DNA from: Achromobacter xylosoxidans
Lineage (GTDB): Bacteria > Pseudomonadota > Gammaproteobacteria > Burkholderiales > Burkholderiaceae_B
Length of the DNA stretch: 64,000 bases
Direction: 5' to 3'
Assembly (NCBI RefSeq): GCF_001457475.1
Contig: NZ_LN831029.1
Coordinates: 1,364,001-1,428,000 of the forward strand
In this document: positions 44,520 through 56,000 of the stretch, in pieces
Position numbering within the stretch: position 1 is the first letter of the stretch
Layout of the letters: each line of letters opens with the position of its first letter
The notes under the pieces: model-generated
Seen by the model: the letters and a program-made list of their open reading frames with translations, nothing else
The model's database searches: none
What the model was told of the DNA's origin: nothing
Position numbers and translations under genes: made by a program

Positions 44520-44838
44520 CGATGGGGCTCCAGCGTTGGCGACCAGGCTCGGCGCTCTGGCCATCGTCATGTGGCGATCAGGGGAACGACGTAAGCGGAT
44601 GAGGAAGATGCCGCCTAGTTTACCGATCGCGCATCGCGGCCGGGACCGCGACCGGATCCGGGCTCTCGGCATGTCCTGGGCACGTCGATGCAGCGCGAAA
44701 TCCCTGCGCGGAACAGGGCGAAAAGGCTGTATTCGTAACGATAGTTATATATAATTAAAAAACTATATGTGATAGTTTTATTAAATTAAACCGATAGGCA
44801 CCGCCCGGCTCATCCGGCGGGTGGCCGCAGGAGGTTTC
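44520..44838. other. divergent gap upstream of the chemoreceptor gene, AT-rich promoter block
   Basis: The 319-base gap contains an AT-rich block at 44735-44800. It holds TATAAT at 44750-44755, an inverted repeat ATAGTT (44741-44746)/AACTAT (44761-44766) and a second GATAGTT at 44771-44777. This is probably the chemoreceptor promoter with a binding site. The remainder shows no gene beyond possible N-terminal extensions of the small membrane protein. Confidence 0.45.
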
Positions 44839-46479
44839 ATGCAGGATTCCCATTCCCCTTCGCGCGGGGTGCGCAGCACGGGCGGTTCCATCATGCTCGG
44901 CTTCACCGTCGTTCTCTGCCTGATGGTGCTGTTGACGGTGGTCGGCATCACCCAGGTCAACCGGATGAATGGCGCGCTCGCCGCCATCAACGATGTCCAC
45001 GGCGTCAAGCAGCGTTATGCCATCACCTTCCGGGGCAGCGTGCATGACCGCTCCATCGCCTTGCGGGACGCCGTGCTGGCCGCTCCCGCCGAACTGCGGA
45101 CGCTGGTGGCCGAGATCGACCGCCTCAAGCGCCAATACGACGAGGCCGCGGCGCCCATGGACGCGCTGTTCGCGCAGGGCGCCGACGTGTCGGCCCTGGA
45201 ACGCGAGACGCTGGCGGGCATCAAGGCGATCGAGACGCGCACGCTGCCCGTGGTGCAGCGCCTGTTGACGGCGCTGGAGCGGGGCGACGCCGCGCAGGCG
45301 CGGCCGCTGCTGGATCAGGCGCGGCCCCTGTTCGTGCAGTGGCTGGCGGCGATCAACCGCATGATCGACCTGGAGGAACGCCTGATGAAGGACCAGAGCG
45401 ATATGGCGCGGCGCGTGGGCGTCGATTTCCAGCAATTGATGCTGGCGCTGACCGGCGCCGCAATCCTGCTGGGCGCCGGCCTGGCCTGGTTGATCGCGCG
45501 CCGCATCACGCGCGCCCTGGGGGCGGAACCGGCGACGCTCAAGCGTATCGCGCAAACCGTCAGCGCCGGTGACCTGGCCAGTCCGATCGCGGTCAGGCAG
45601 GGCGACGCCAGCAGCATCCTTGCCACCCTGGCCGGCATGCAGCGCAACCTGGCTTCGGTGGTGGGCGGGGTGCGCCAGCACGCCGACGCCGTATCGGTGG
45701 TCAGCGTGCAGTTGGCGCAGGGCAATGCCGACCTGTCGGCGCGTACCAGCGACGAGGCGCGCGCGCTGCGCCAGACGGCCGAATCCATGGAGGAACTGAC
45801 CGGCGCGGTCAAGCGCAATGCCCGTGATGCCCAGGAGGCGGGCGACATGGCCGGCCAGGCGATGGACGCGGCGCGGCAGGGCAGCCAGACCATGCATGCC
45901 GTGATCGACACGATGGAACACCTGTCCAGGGCGTCGGCGCAGATCTCCGACATCACCTCGGTGATCGAGGGCATCGCCTTCCAGACCAATATCCTGGCGT
46001 TGAACGCGGCGGTCGAGGCGGCGCGCGCGGGCGAGCAGGGCAAGGGCTTCGCGGTGGTCGCCAGCGAAGTGCGCTCGCTGGCGCAGCGGTCGGCCACGGC
46101 GGCCAAGGAAATCAATGCCTTGATCTCGCAGTCGGCCGACACGGTGCGCCAGGGCGTGGACCGCGTCGGCGCCGCCGGCCAGACCATGGACCTGATCCTG
46201 GAAGCGATCACCCAGACCACGGCCACCATGAATGGCATCGTGCAGGCGTCGGTGGCGCAGACCGGCCGCATCGAGCACGTCGCGCAGGTCATCGCGCAAC
46301 TGGACGAGGATACCCAGAAGAACGCGCGCCGGGTCGAGGAGGCGTCGGCCGGCGCCGAGGCCTTGCGGGTGCAGGCGGCCGACTTGCGGCAGGCCGTCGC
46401 GGCGTTCCGGGTGGGGGCGGGCGGTGCCTTGCAGGCGCGCGCCACGCCCGCGGGCAATGCGCGATTGCTGCCGGCGTGA
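44839..46479 (+). CDS. Methyl-accepting chemotaxis protein
   Basis: A 546-residue receptor. A first membrane helix ('[20 protein letters not shown]', residues about 18-37) is followed by a four-helix-bundle-type sensor region to about 200, a second helix ('[21 protein letters not shown]'), a HAMP linker ('[26 protein letters not shown]') and the signalling domain. The hairpin tip '[48 protein letters not shown]' is nearly invariant in this superfamily and matches the Tsr/Tar class. No CheR-binding NWETF pentapeptide is at the C-terminus. AGGAGG precedes the ATG. Ligand unknown; no chemotaxis operon is in the window. Confidence 0.95.
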   Translation: MQDSHSPSRGVRSTGGSIMLGFTVVLCLMVLLTVVGITQVNRMNGALAAINDVHGVKQRYAITFRGSVHDRSIALRDAVLAAPAELRTLVAEIDRLKRQYDEAAAPMDALFAQGADVSALERETLAGIKAIETRTLPVVQRLLTALERGDAAQARPLLDQARPLFVQWLAAINRMIDLEERLMKDQSDMARRVGVDFQQLMLALTGAAILLGAGLAWLIARRITRALGAEPATLKRIAQTVSAGDLASPIAVRQGDASSILATLAGMQRNLASVVGGVRQHADAVSVVSVQLAQGNADLSARTSDEARALRQTAESMEELTGAVKRNARDAQEAGDMAGQAMDAARQGSQTMHAVIDTMEHLSRASAQISDITSVIEGIAFQTNILALNAAVEAARAGEQGKGFAVVASEVRSLAQRSATAAKEINALISQSADTVRQGVDRVGAAGQTMDLILEAITQTTATMNGIVQASVAQTGRIEHVAQVIAQLDEDTQKNARRVEEASAGAEALRVQAADLRQAVAAFRVGAGGALQARATPAGNARLLPA

Positions 46480-46619
46480 GACCGGGCGGCATTCGCTACA
46501 AAACTGGAACAGTTTGTTCCGGCAAAAACCGCGCTTGAACGGTGGTCGCCCGCGGCACCGGCCAGTAGAATTTGTTCACTCCCTACCCCTCTATCTACCA
46601 GTCGAAAGGCAATATCCTC

Positions 46620-47219
46620 ATGAGCAACGCATACCTCGACGCACTGAAGAAGCGCCGCACGCAGTATTCGCTGGGCCGCAACCTGTCCGCCTCGAAAGAG
46701 GAACTGGCGACCCTGATCCAGGACGCGATCAAGCACAGCCCCTCGTCGTTCAACTCGCAAAGCTCGCGCGCCGTGATCCTGTTCGGCGCCGAAAGCGACA
46801 AGCTCTGGAACCTGGCCATCGAGGAAGTGCGCAAGGTCGCTCCGGCCGAGAGCTTCGCCCAGACCGAAGCCAAGCTCAAGAGCTTCGCCGCCGGCGTCGG
46901 CACCGTGCTGTTCTTCGAAGACCAGGACGTGGTGCGCAGCCTGCAGGAAAAATTCGCGCTGTACGCCGACAACTTCCCGGTGTGGTCGGAACAGGCGGGC
47001 GGCATGGCCCAGCTGTCGGTCTGGACCGCGCTGGCCAATGCCGGCGTGGGCGCCAGCCTGCAGCACTACAACCCGCTCATCGACGCCGGCGTGGCGCGTG
47101 AATGGAATGTGCCCGCCAGCTGGAAGCTGCGCGCGCAGATGCCGTTCGGCTCGAACGAAAACGGCTTCGGCGAAAAGGCCTTCATGGACGACGCCGAGCG
47201 CTTCCGCGTGGTCGGCTGA
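46620..47219 (+). CDS. Nitroreductase-family flavoprotein (YdiO/HBN1-like)
   Basis: A 199-residue FMN-dependent oxidoreductase. 'AYLDALKKRRTQYSLGRNLSASKEELATLIQDAIKHSPSSFNSQSSRAVIL' holds the FMN-binding RR and SxxNxQ residues, and 'QAGGMAQLSVWTALANAGVGASLQHYNP' is the second FMN/substrate segment. The form lacking many loops is the fatty-acid-repression/HBN1-like group. Substrate is unknown; family members reduce nitro compounds or quinones. AAAGGCAATATCCTC lies before the ATG. Confidence 0.92.
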   Translation: MSNAYLDALKKRRTQYSLGRNLSASKEELATLIQDAIKHSPSSFNSQSSRAVILFGAESDKLWNLAIEEVRKVAPAESFAQTEAKLKSFAAGVGTVLFFEDQDVVRSLQEKFALYADNFPVWSEQAGGMAQLSVWTALANAGVGASLQHYNPLIDAGVAREWNVPASWKLRAQMPFGSNENGFGEKAFMDDAERFRVVG

Positions 47220-47261
47220 ACCGGCGCGCGCCTGGCGCGCCGCGCCGGGCCGCCCCTCTCG

Positions 47262-47299
47262 AAACCCGCACATCCCGATTCCGGGACCTGCGGGTTTTT
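47262..47299 (+). terminator. Rho-independent terminator after the nitroreductase gene
   Basis: AAACCCGCA pairs with TGCGGGTTT, with a smaller internal CCG/CGG stem, and TTTTT follows. Confidence 0.85.
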
Positions 47300-47440
47300 C
47301 TTTGGCTGAACCCTGGCCGGCGACAGCGGGCGGCCAGACCCTGGGACGCCGCGTGTGCGGCCATCGGCAGCGGGGCGCGCTGCGCGTGCAGGCATAATCC
47401 GGGGTTTTCCGCCCGCATATAGAAAGAGAAAGGCCCCGCC

Positions 47441-48055
47441 GTGACCGACGCCGTACCGATCAGCCAAGCCGACTACGACCTGCCCCTGGAAACGCTGGAG
47501 GCCCATCTGCTGGCGCAGCGCCAGCGCGCCGCCGACGTGGTCAACGCCGCCACGCGCACCTGGACCTGGATACGGCATGGTGCCTTCCTGGCTTCCATCG
47601 TCATCGTCGGCATCGAGAAGCTGACCACCGGCAAGGTGGGCGCGCACACGGCGGTCTTCGCCAGCGTGATGCTGCTGATGGCCTTGAGCTTCATCGCCGC
47701 CGCCAAGACGCGGCGCATCATCAAGGGCCTGGGCAACGGCCAGCCCACGCCCAAGTGGGTGCTCAGGCGCATGATCCGCAAGACCATCTTCAAGGGCGCC
47801 GCCAGCCTGAAGGGATCGGCGCGTTTCTACCCGGACCGCTTCGTGCTGGACCAGAACGGCAGCCATTTCGAATCCGGCTATGAAGACGACAAGATCTCGT
47901 TGATCGCGCTGACGCCGGATTATCTGCAGATCATTCCGGTGCAGCGTCCGGATGTGGCGGACGAGGTGTATTTCATTCCGCTGGCGCAGGTCAGCCAGCC
48001 CGAGGAACTGTTGAAATTCCTGGGCGGCAAACCGAATTACGTGGATGCGGCCTGA
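47441..48055 (+). CDS. YcxB-like membrane protein
   Basis: A 204-residue protein starting with GTG at 47441 behind AGAAAGAGAAAGG. Two membrane helices lie at about residues 47-64 and 70-88, followed by a basic patch ('KWVLRRMIRKTIFKG') and a C-terminal beta-rich domain ('ARFYPDRFVLDQNGSHFESGYEDDKISLIALTPDYLQIIPVQR', then 'VYFIPLAQV') that resembles YcxB-like proteins. Function unknown. It converges on a secreted-protein gene. Confidence 0.75.
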   Translation: MTDAVPISQADYDLPLETLEAHLLAQRQRAADVVNAATRTWTWIRHGAFLASIVIVGIEKLTTGKVGAHTAVFASVMLLMALSFIAAAKTRRIIKGLGNGQPTPKWVLRRMIRKTIFKGAASLKGSARFYPDRFVLDQNGSHFESGYEDDKISLIALTPDYLQIIPVQRPDVADEVYFIPLAQVSQPEELLKFLGGKPNYVDAA

Positions 48056-48070
48056 ACGGCGGCGCGGGAC

Positions 48071-49003
48071 CTATTCGTACGCCTGCTTGCCCGCCGACCA
48101 CTTGAACGTGCGCTTCCACTTGCCGCCCTGCTGGCGCAGCTGGATGTCGAAGTAGCCGCCGGTCTTGCCCGGCAGCACCAGCAGCGAATTGCTGGCGTCG
48201 GATTCGTCGTGTTCGCGCGTGCCATCGGGGTTCCAGTCGCCCGCGATGCTCTTGACGAACGACATGGGCCGGGCGAACACCACCTTCAGGGTCGCGCCGT
48301 CGATGCGGAACAGGTACAGGGCCTCGAAATCGGCGCCGCCGCCCGCATAACCCTCGCTCCAGCCCGCGCGCAGGCCGAAGGCGGTGGTGTCGGGGGCGAT
48401 CCTGTAGGTGGCCAGATCGAAGCGCTTCCAGCTGTCGGGCGTGGACAGCATGGGCGCGCCGGCATCCTGCATGGCCAGGTCCATGGGCGGGTCGATGTCG
48501 GTGTCGCTCCAGTCGGTCGGTTCCGTCACCGGGGCCTCGGTGCGCGCCACCAGGCGCGGCGCGGCGCCGGGCGTCGATTCGAACACGCCGACCCATATCT
48601 CGTTCCTGTCCTGGTCGCGCGACAGGTTGGCGCAGTCGCCGCCGCCGAACTGCTTGAGGCGCTCGGCCCGTTCGGCGCTGGCCGCCAGGCACACCAGCGC
48701 CACGTAGGATCCGGGGCGCTGCGGCCAGGCCTTGGCGCCCGCCAGCAGCAGGCGCGCGGGATTCTGGCCGGGCGCCAGTTGCTGCAACAGGAAGGCATTG
48801 CTGAAGCCCGCCGGCAGTTGCACGCCCAGGCCGTCGGGTCGGGGCGCGCCGCTCATCTGGCTGTCGTACATCTTGCGGGCGTCCTGGGTCTTGATGGCGC
48901 CCGGCACCTGGTCCAGGGATTGCACCCGGGTGTCGGCGCGCGTCATCGGGGCGTGCAGGGCAAGGGCCAGCGGGCAGAGCAGCAGGGCGGCGCGGATACG
49001 CAT
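48071..49003 (-). CDS. Secreted protein of unknown function
   Basis: A 310-residue protein with a Sec signal peptide ('MRIRAALLLCPLALALHAPMTRADT', cleavage near 23). The mature protein is probably periplasmic and beta-rich; 'EIWVGVFESTPGAAPRLVARTEAPVTEPTDWSDTDIDPPMDLAMQDAG' and 'YRIAPDTTAFGLRAGWSEGYAGGGADFEALYLFRIDGATLKVVF' are its clearest segments. Two Cys ('LVCLAAS', 'GDCANLS') could form a disulfide. I do not recognise a domain. The downstream AcfC-like gene on the same side runs in the same direction and lies 79 bases upstream. Confidence 0.72.
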   Translation of the reverse strand: MRIRAALLLCPLALALHAPMTRADTRVQSLDQVPGAIKTQDARKMYDSQMSGAPRPDGLGVQLPAGFSNAFLLQQLAPGQNPARLLLAGAKAWPQRPGSYVALVCLAASAERAERLKQFGGGDCANLSRDQDRNEIWVGVFESTPGAAPRLVARTEAPVTEPTDWSDTDIDPPMDLAMQDAGAPMLSTPDSWKRFDLATYRIAPDTTAFGLRAGWSEGYAGGGADFEALYLFRIDGATLKVVFARPMSFVKSIAGDWNPDGTREHDESDASNSLLVLPGKTGGYFDIQLRQQGGKWKRTFKWSAGKQAYE

Positions 49004-49082
49004 CGGCGTGACCCGGCGGCGGCCGGGCGGTCATGGAGTTGCCCGATTATCGCCGAATGCCGCTGACGCGCAGCCGTCGGCG

Positions 49083-49868
49083 TCAGTCCGTTTTCCAGCC
49101 CCACTTCTTGAAGATCGCGCGGCCCTCGGCGGACGCGAGGAATTCGACGAAGGCCTGCGCTTGCGGATTGGCCTTGCCGTGGCGCGTCACCACCGCGCCG
49201 GCGTCGCGGTAGATGCGGTAGGGCTCTTCCACCGCCACCACGTCGGCCAGCGTCGGATTGGACACCTGCCAGATGTTCCAGATCAGCCACGCGTCGATGC
49301 TCTTGTCCTCGGTCCACTGGCTGCGCGCCTGGGCGCTGTTGCCGGCTTCGGGCAGCACCAGGTTGGCGCGGAAGGCGCGCACCGTCTCGATGTCGCCGAG
49401 GCGGCCGGCCACGTCTTCCCACAGTCCGGTCTGGCCCGCGCCGGAGACGGCCATGACCTTGATGCCCGGCTTGAGCAGGTCCTTGAAGCCCTGGATGCCC
49501 TTGGGGTTGCCCGGCCGCACCAGGATCGCGGAAGGCCTCAGGTACAGCGTGCGCGCATCGCGCAGGTCGAACACGCCGGGCAGGGCGGCGGCGAAGCCGC
49601 TCATCATGTTCTCGGCGCCGCTGAACAGCACGTCGGCATTCTGCCGGGCCTGTTCGGCCCAGGCCGGCGTGGGGCCGGCGGTGACCTTGACCTCGATGCC
49701 GCGCTGCTTGCCAAACGCCTCGGCCGCTTCCTTCATGGCCGGGGCGGGGCCGCCCGGGCCATAGACGTTCAGGTCCTGCGCGGCCCAGGCGGCGGGGCCG
49801 GACACGGCGGCCAGCGCCAGCAGGGCGCCGGCCAGTGTCTGTTGCAATGTCGATCGATTCGATTTCAT
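49083..49868 (-). CDS. Periplasmic substrate-binding protein, AcfC-like (accessory colonization factor family)
   Basis: A 261-residue ABC-type binding protein with Sec signal ending 'GPAAWAAQ'. 'LNVYGPGGPAPAMKEAAEAFGKQRGIEVKVTAGPTPAWAEQARQNADVLFSGAENMMSGF' is the hallmark of the AcfC/ModA-like group (SBP_bac_11 type), and 'SQWTEDKSIDAWLIWNIWQVSNP' also fits AcfC. In Vibrio cholerae AcfC belongs to a colonisation gene set; its ligand may be sulfate- or molybdate-like anion or a carbohydrate. No permease or ATPase gene is near, so it acts as an orphan receptor. Divergent from the Hhe-type gene. Confidence 0.85.
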   Translation of the reverse strand: MKSNRSTLQQTLAGALLALAAVSGPAAWAAQDLNVYGPGGPAPAMKEAAEAFGKQRGIEVKVTAGPTPAWAEQARQNADVLFSGAENMMSGFAAALPGVFDLRDARTLYLRPSAILVRPGNPKGIQGFKDLLKPGIKVMAVSGAGQTGLWEDVAGRLGDIETVRAFRANLVLPEAGNSAQARSQWTEDKSIDAWLIWNIWQVSNPTLADVVAVEEPYRIYRDAGAVVTRHGKANPQAQAFVEFLASAEGRAIFKKWGWKTD

Positions 49869-50054
49869 GTCGGGGATTCTCCGGCGGGCCGGCCAGCGCG
49901 CCGAGGCGCTTGGCCGGTGGGTTGGGATACGAGGCGCGGCGCCGTCGCGGCGTGGGTCCCTCCTGTTGTGGACGTTGGGGCGGACGCGAATATTCCATCG
50001 ATTTCGGTCTATAGTCCCTGCCCAATGGGCGAAGAACCGAGCAGAGAGAAATCG

Positions 50055-53000
50055 ATGGACAAGCGACTGGACCTGGAATCCCCGGCGATGCGGGAGGGCG
50101 CCGCGCATGGCGCCGGCATGGCGGCGCTGGAGCCGGTCGGACAGGACGTCGCGACACGGGATGGCGTGATGATCGAGATCGAGGCCGATCCGACGCTGGG
50201 CTACGCCTCCATCCAGAATGCGGTGCCGGTCCTGCGATCGCTGCGCCTGGTCAACCGCTCGCAGGAGACTTTCGAGAACGTCGAGGTCCAGATCCGCTGC
50301 AATCCGGCCTTCGCGCAGCCGGTGCGGCTGCGCTTCGATGTGCTGGTGCCCGGCGAAATCCGCCGCATCGCGCCGCTGGACCTGGCGCCCGACCATGGCT
50401 ACCTGGCCGATCTGCAGGAAGCGCAGCGCGCCGCCATCGAGGTGACGGCGCAGGCCGATGGGCGCGAAGTGGGCCGCGCCGCGCAGCCCGTGGCGGTGCT
50501 GGCCTATGACCAGTGGGCCGGCACCCGCGCGCTGCCGGAATTATTGGCCGCGTTCTCCATGCCCAACAACCCGGCAGTGGACGGGCTCATCGGCAAGGCC
50601 GCCCGGCTGCTGCGCGAACAGCACAGCGACCTGACCATGAACGGCTACCAGTCCAAGAGCCGAGACGTGGTCTGGAAGCAGGTGTCGGCCGTCTACAGCA
50701 CGCTGGCGGCCGAAACGCTGCATTACGCCGAGCCGCCCGCATCGTTCGGCATTGACGGCCAGAAGATCCGCACGCCCGACCGCATCCTGGAGGCCCGCGT
50801 GGCCACCTGCCTGGACCTGGCGATGTTGTTTTCGTCGTGCCTGGAGCAGGCCGGGCTGCGCCCCGTGATCCTGATGAAGGAAGGCCACGCCTGGGTAGGC
50901 GTGTGGCTGCATCCGGCCTGCTTCGCCGATCCGCTGACCGACGACGTGCAGGCCGTGCGCAAGCGCGTGGACAGCGGCGAATTCCTGGCCTTCGAGACCA
51001 CCGGCATCGCCCAGCATCCGAGTTTCCGGCCGTCGCTGCGGCTGGCGCTGGAACAGGGCGCCGCGCACCTGCGCGAAGACGATACGTTCCGCTACGCCAT
51101 CGACGTGCACCGGGCGCGCGAACTGCAGATCAAGCCGCTGCCGTCGCGCGCCGGCGCCGCGACGCCGGGCGAAGCCGATGCCACCGAGGCGCCCGCCGCC
51201 ATCGAACCCACGCCCCAGCTGCCGCCGCTGGATGCGGAGTTCGTCATCAGCCTGGAGCCGGCCGACGACACGCCCGAAGGTCGCCTGGCCAAGTGGAAAT
51301 CGCGCCTGCTGGACCTGACGCTGCGCAACCGGCTGCTGAATTTCAAGAACACCAAGTCGACCCTGCCGCTGGTGGTGCCCGACCTGGGACGGCTGGAAGA
51401 CGCCATTGCCGATGGCGGCGAGTTCCGCATCCGTCCCTTGCCCGCTGCCTTGATGGAGGGCAGCGACCCGCGCGTGGCGCAGGTGCACGTCGACCGTGGC
51501 GGCCGCGCGCCGCTGGATGACATGGCGCTGGAGGCGCTGGGCAACAAGGAACTGATCGCCCGCGTGGCGCAGGAGGCGCTGGACGCCAACCTGCTGACCA
51601 TCTTCGGCGCCGCGCGCACCGGGCTGGAAGAAGGCGGCGCCAATACGCTGTACCTGGCCCTGGGCATGCTGCGCTGGACCGAGCATCCCGCCGCCGAGAG
51701 CAGCCACCTGGCGCCGCTGATCCTGGTGCCGGTGTCGCTGCAGCGCCAGTCGGTGCGCAGCGGTTTCCGGCTGGTGCGCCACGATGACGAGACCATCATC
51801 AACCCCACGTTGCTGCAGATGCTGCGCAACAACTACGAGTTGCGCATCCCCGGCCTGGATGCGCTGCCGGCCGACGATAAGGGCGTGGACGTGGCGCGGG
51901 TGTTGCAGGCGTTCCGCCTGGCGGTGCGCGAGATCGTCGGCTGGGAAGTGCTGGAGCAGGTGCACCTGGGGATTTTCTCGTTCACCAAATACCTGATGTG
52001 GAAGGACCTGCAGGACCGCAGCGGCCAGCTCAAGGCCAACCGCGTGGTGCGGCACCTGATCGAGCACCCCGGCCAGGCTTTCGCGCAGGAACCCTGGGAT
52101 CCGCGCTTCGAGCGCCTGGACGAAAGCTACCGGCCGCAGGACCTGCTGACGCCGCTGTTGTCGGATTCCTCGCAGTTGAAGGCGATCTGCGCGGTCGATG
52201 CCGGCCGCGACCTGGTGCTCGAAGGCCCGCCCGGCACCGGCAAGAGCCAGACCATCACCAACCTGATCGCGCACCTGCTGGCGCGTGGCAAGACGGTGCT
52301 GTTCGTTTCGGAAAAAATGGCGGCGCTGGAGGTGGTGCATCGCCGCCTGGCCAATATCGGCCTGGGACCGTTCTGCCTGGAATTGCATTCGTCCAAGGCG
52401 CGCAAGTCCGAAGTGCTGCAGCAGCTCGGTCGGGCGCTGGAACTGGGCGGCCAGCGCAGCAGCGATGAATGGAACCGCGAAGCCGAGCGCCTGGCGGCGC
52501 TGCGCCAGGAGCTGAACGGCCTGGTCCAAGCCCTGCATCAGCGGCATGGCAACGGCCTGACGGTCTACGACGCCATCGGCACCTGCATCCAACACAGCGG
52601 CGAGGAACCGTCGCCGCTGTCCTGGCCCGATGCCCAGGCGCATGGCGAGGACGAGCTGGCGCAGTTGCGCGAGGCGGCGCGGCGCATGTCGACGCTGTCC
52701 GGCGAACTGGGCGCGCTGCATGGCCACGCCCTGGCCCACATCGGCATGACCGGGTGGAGCCCCAGCTGGCAGGACGAGCTGCTGGCGGCGGCGCAGGCCC
52801 TGGACCGGGCGGCGGACGCGTTCAAGGCCTGCGTGGACGTCGCCGGCGCCGAACTGGGCGTGCCGGTCGCCGGCCTGGGCCTGGAGGCCTATGCGCGCCT
52901 GGATGCATTGATCGACGTATTGCTGGTGGCGCCGCGGGTGCCCACGGGCCTGGCCGCGCAGGCGCATGATCCCGCGGCGCGCCAGCGGGTGCAGGCGCTG

Positions 53001-56000
53001 GCCCGTCACGGCCTGGCGCGCAATGCGCATTGGGCCGAGGTCGGCGCGTCCTGGCAGGCGCGCCTGGCGGACCTGGACGGCACCGCGCTGCAGGCCGAAT
53101 GGCAGGCCGCGCGTGCCGCCTGGTGGCCCAAGTCGGCCTTCGCCAAGCGGCGCCTGCGCAAGCGGCTGGCGGCGTTTCGTGTCGACGCGCGTGGTCCGGA
53201 CGATGCCGCCATTGACGCGATGCTGGCGCCGCTGGCGCGGGTCAATGCCGAAGACCGGGAACTGGCGTCCCTGAAGGCCGATGCCGAACGCCTGTTGTTG
53301 AACGATTACGCCGGCCTGGACACGGATTGGGAACAGGTCGGGCGCCACGAACAATGGGCCGAACGCTTCGCCGAGGCGGTCACGCTGATGGCCGGCGATC
53401 CGGCCGCGGCCGGCGCGCTGCGCGCGCGCCTGCAACCGCTGGTGGGCGAGAATCGCGCCTTCCTGCAGCCGGGCGCCGCGCTTGGCAGGCGCCTGCTCGA
53501 CACCCGCAATGCCTGGCGCGCGCTGCGCGACCAGCTTGCCGTGGTGGAGGGCCTGGCGCATCCCACCATGCCGCTGCAGGGGCAGGAACACGACGGCGGG
53601 GCGCTCGAACGCATCCAGGCCGTGCTGGCCGGATGGCGGCTGAACAAGCAGAGCCTGATGCCGTGGTGCGTCTGGCGCCAGGCGCGCGAGCAGGCCATCG
53701 GCATGCAGCTGCAGGGCCTGGTTGCGACGCTGGAGCAGGGCCGCGTGCCGCTGGCCCGGGTCGAGGCGCATTTCGAGTTCAGCTATCGCAACTGGTGGGT
53801 CAAGAAGGTCATCGACCATTCGCCGCTGCTGCGGTCGTTCTCCAGCGCCGACCACGATCGCAAGATCCGCGAGTTCCGCCAGGCCGATGACCGCTTCCAG
53901 CAACTCACGTCGGCCCATATCGCGGCATTGCTGGCCGGCAAGGTGCCGGCCAGCAATGCCGTCCTGGTCAGTCCCGACAGCGAACTGGGCCTGTTGCGCC
54001 GGGAATTGCAGAAGAAGGCCCGCCACGTGCCGGTGCGCCAGCTGATGCAGCGCCTGCCGTCGCTGCTGCCGCGCCTCAAGCCGTGCCTGCTGATGTCGCC
54101 ACTGTCGGTGGCGCAATACCTGGACGCCGGCCATTCGCAGTTCGATGTGGTGGTGTTCGACGAAGCCTCGCAGATTCCGGTGTGGGATTCGATCGGCGCC
54201 ATCGCGCGCGGCCAGCAGCTGGTGGTGGTGGGTGACACCAAGCAGCTGCCGCCCACCAGCTTCTTCAGCAAGTCGGCCAACGACGACGACGGCGCCGGCG
54301 ACGATGGCCAGGTGGAAGACCTGGAGAGCATCCTGGACGAATGCCTGGGCGCCGACATGAACCGCCTGCGCCTGCAATGGCACTACCGCAGCCGCCACGA
54401 AAGCCTGATCACCTTCAGCAACGTGACCTACTACGATTCGCAGCTCATCACCTTCCCGTCGCCGGTCACCGACGACGTGGCGGTGCGGCTCGAGCGCGTG
54501 GCCGGCGTCTACGACCGCGGCGGCAGCCGCACCAACCGCGCCGAGGCCGAGGCCATCGTGCAGGGCATCGAGCGCCATTACCTGGACCCGGCGCGGCGCC
54601 GCCAGAGCCTGGGCGTGGTGACCTTCAACCAGCCGCAGCAGTCGCTCATCGAAACGCTGCTGGATGCGCGCCGCCGCGCCAATGCCGCGCTCGACAAGGC
54701 CATTGCGGCGCAGGCGCGCGAACCGCTTTTCATCAAGAACCTGGAGAACGTGCAGGGCGACGAGCGCGACGTGATCCTTTTCTCGATCACCTATGGGCCG
54801 GACGCGGCCGGCAAGATGACGATGAACTTCGGCCCGCTCAACGGCGAAGGCGGCCACCGCCGCCTGAACGTGGCGATCTCGCGGGCCCGCGAAGGCGTGG
54901 TGATCTACAGCACGCTGGCGCCGCAGCAGATCGACCTGTCGCGCGTGCGCGCCGCCGGCGTGCGCGACCTGAAGCACTATCTGGAGTTCGCCTTGAAGGG
55001 GCCGCGCGCGCTGGTGGCGCAGTCGCTGCCCACGGGGCGCGAGCCCGATAGCCCGTTCGAGACGCAGGTGATCAAGGTGCTGCGCGAGCGCGGCTGGGTG
55101 GTGCATCCGCAGGTCGGCTGCTCGGGATATCGCATCGACATGGGCGTGGTCGATCCGCGCGCGCCGGGGCGCTACCTGCTGGGCATCGAATGCGATGGCC
55201 GTGCCTATCATGCCGGGGCCACCGCGCGCGACCGCGATCGCCTGCGGCAGGTGGTGCTGGAAGGGCTGGGGTGGCGCCTGCACCGGATCTGGTCGACCGA
55301 CTGGTGGATCAATCCCGAACGCGAAGTGGACAAGCTGCTGGCCCGCCTGGACGCGGAACTGGCGCGCGAGGAGGAAGCGCCCGCGCCCGAACCGGAGCCT
55401 GACCCGCAGCCTGGCCCACAGTCTGGTTCCGACGAGGACGACGCGGCGCAGGCGGACGACGTGGCTTTCACCATCACCACCGAGGATGGCGTGGACGCGG
55501 CCGGCTCCGGCACGATGCCGGGCCAGGCGCCGCCGCGGCCGAACACGGCGGCGGGCGCCATCACGACCTACCAGGTGACCGACCTGGCGCCGGGCGACGC
55601 GCAGGCGTTCTACGACCGCGCCAGCAATGCGCGACTGACCGCCGAGCTGCGCCAGGTGATCGAGACCGAGGGCCCCCTGCCCGAAAGCGTGCTGCATCGG
55701 CGGGTGGCGCGGGCCTGGGGCCTGGAACGCACCGGCGCGCGCATCGTCGAGCGCCTGCGCCAGCTGACGCCGGCCGACAGCGGCCGCACGCACGAAGGCG
55801 AGGTCACGTTCCTCTGGCCCGCCGGTGCGCGGCCGGCGGCGTGGGCGGACTTTCGCGGCGCCGGCGAGGACGAGGCCTCGCGCCGCCGCGTCGACGATGT
55901 CTGCCTGGAAGAACTGGCCAACGGCGTGCTGCGGGTGCTGGCCACGACCGGCAATGCGCCGCGGGCCGATGTGATCAAGTCGGTCTGCCGCCTCCTGGGC

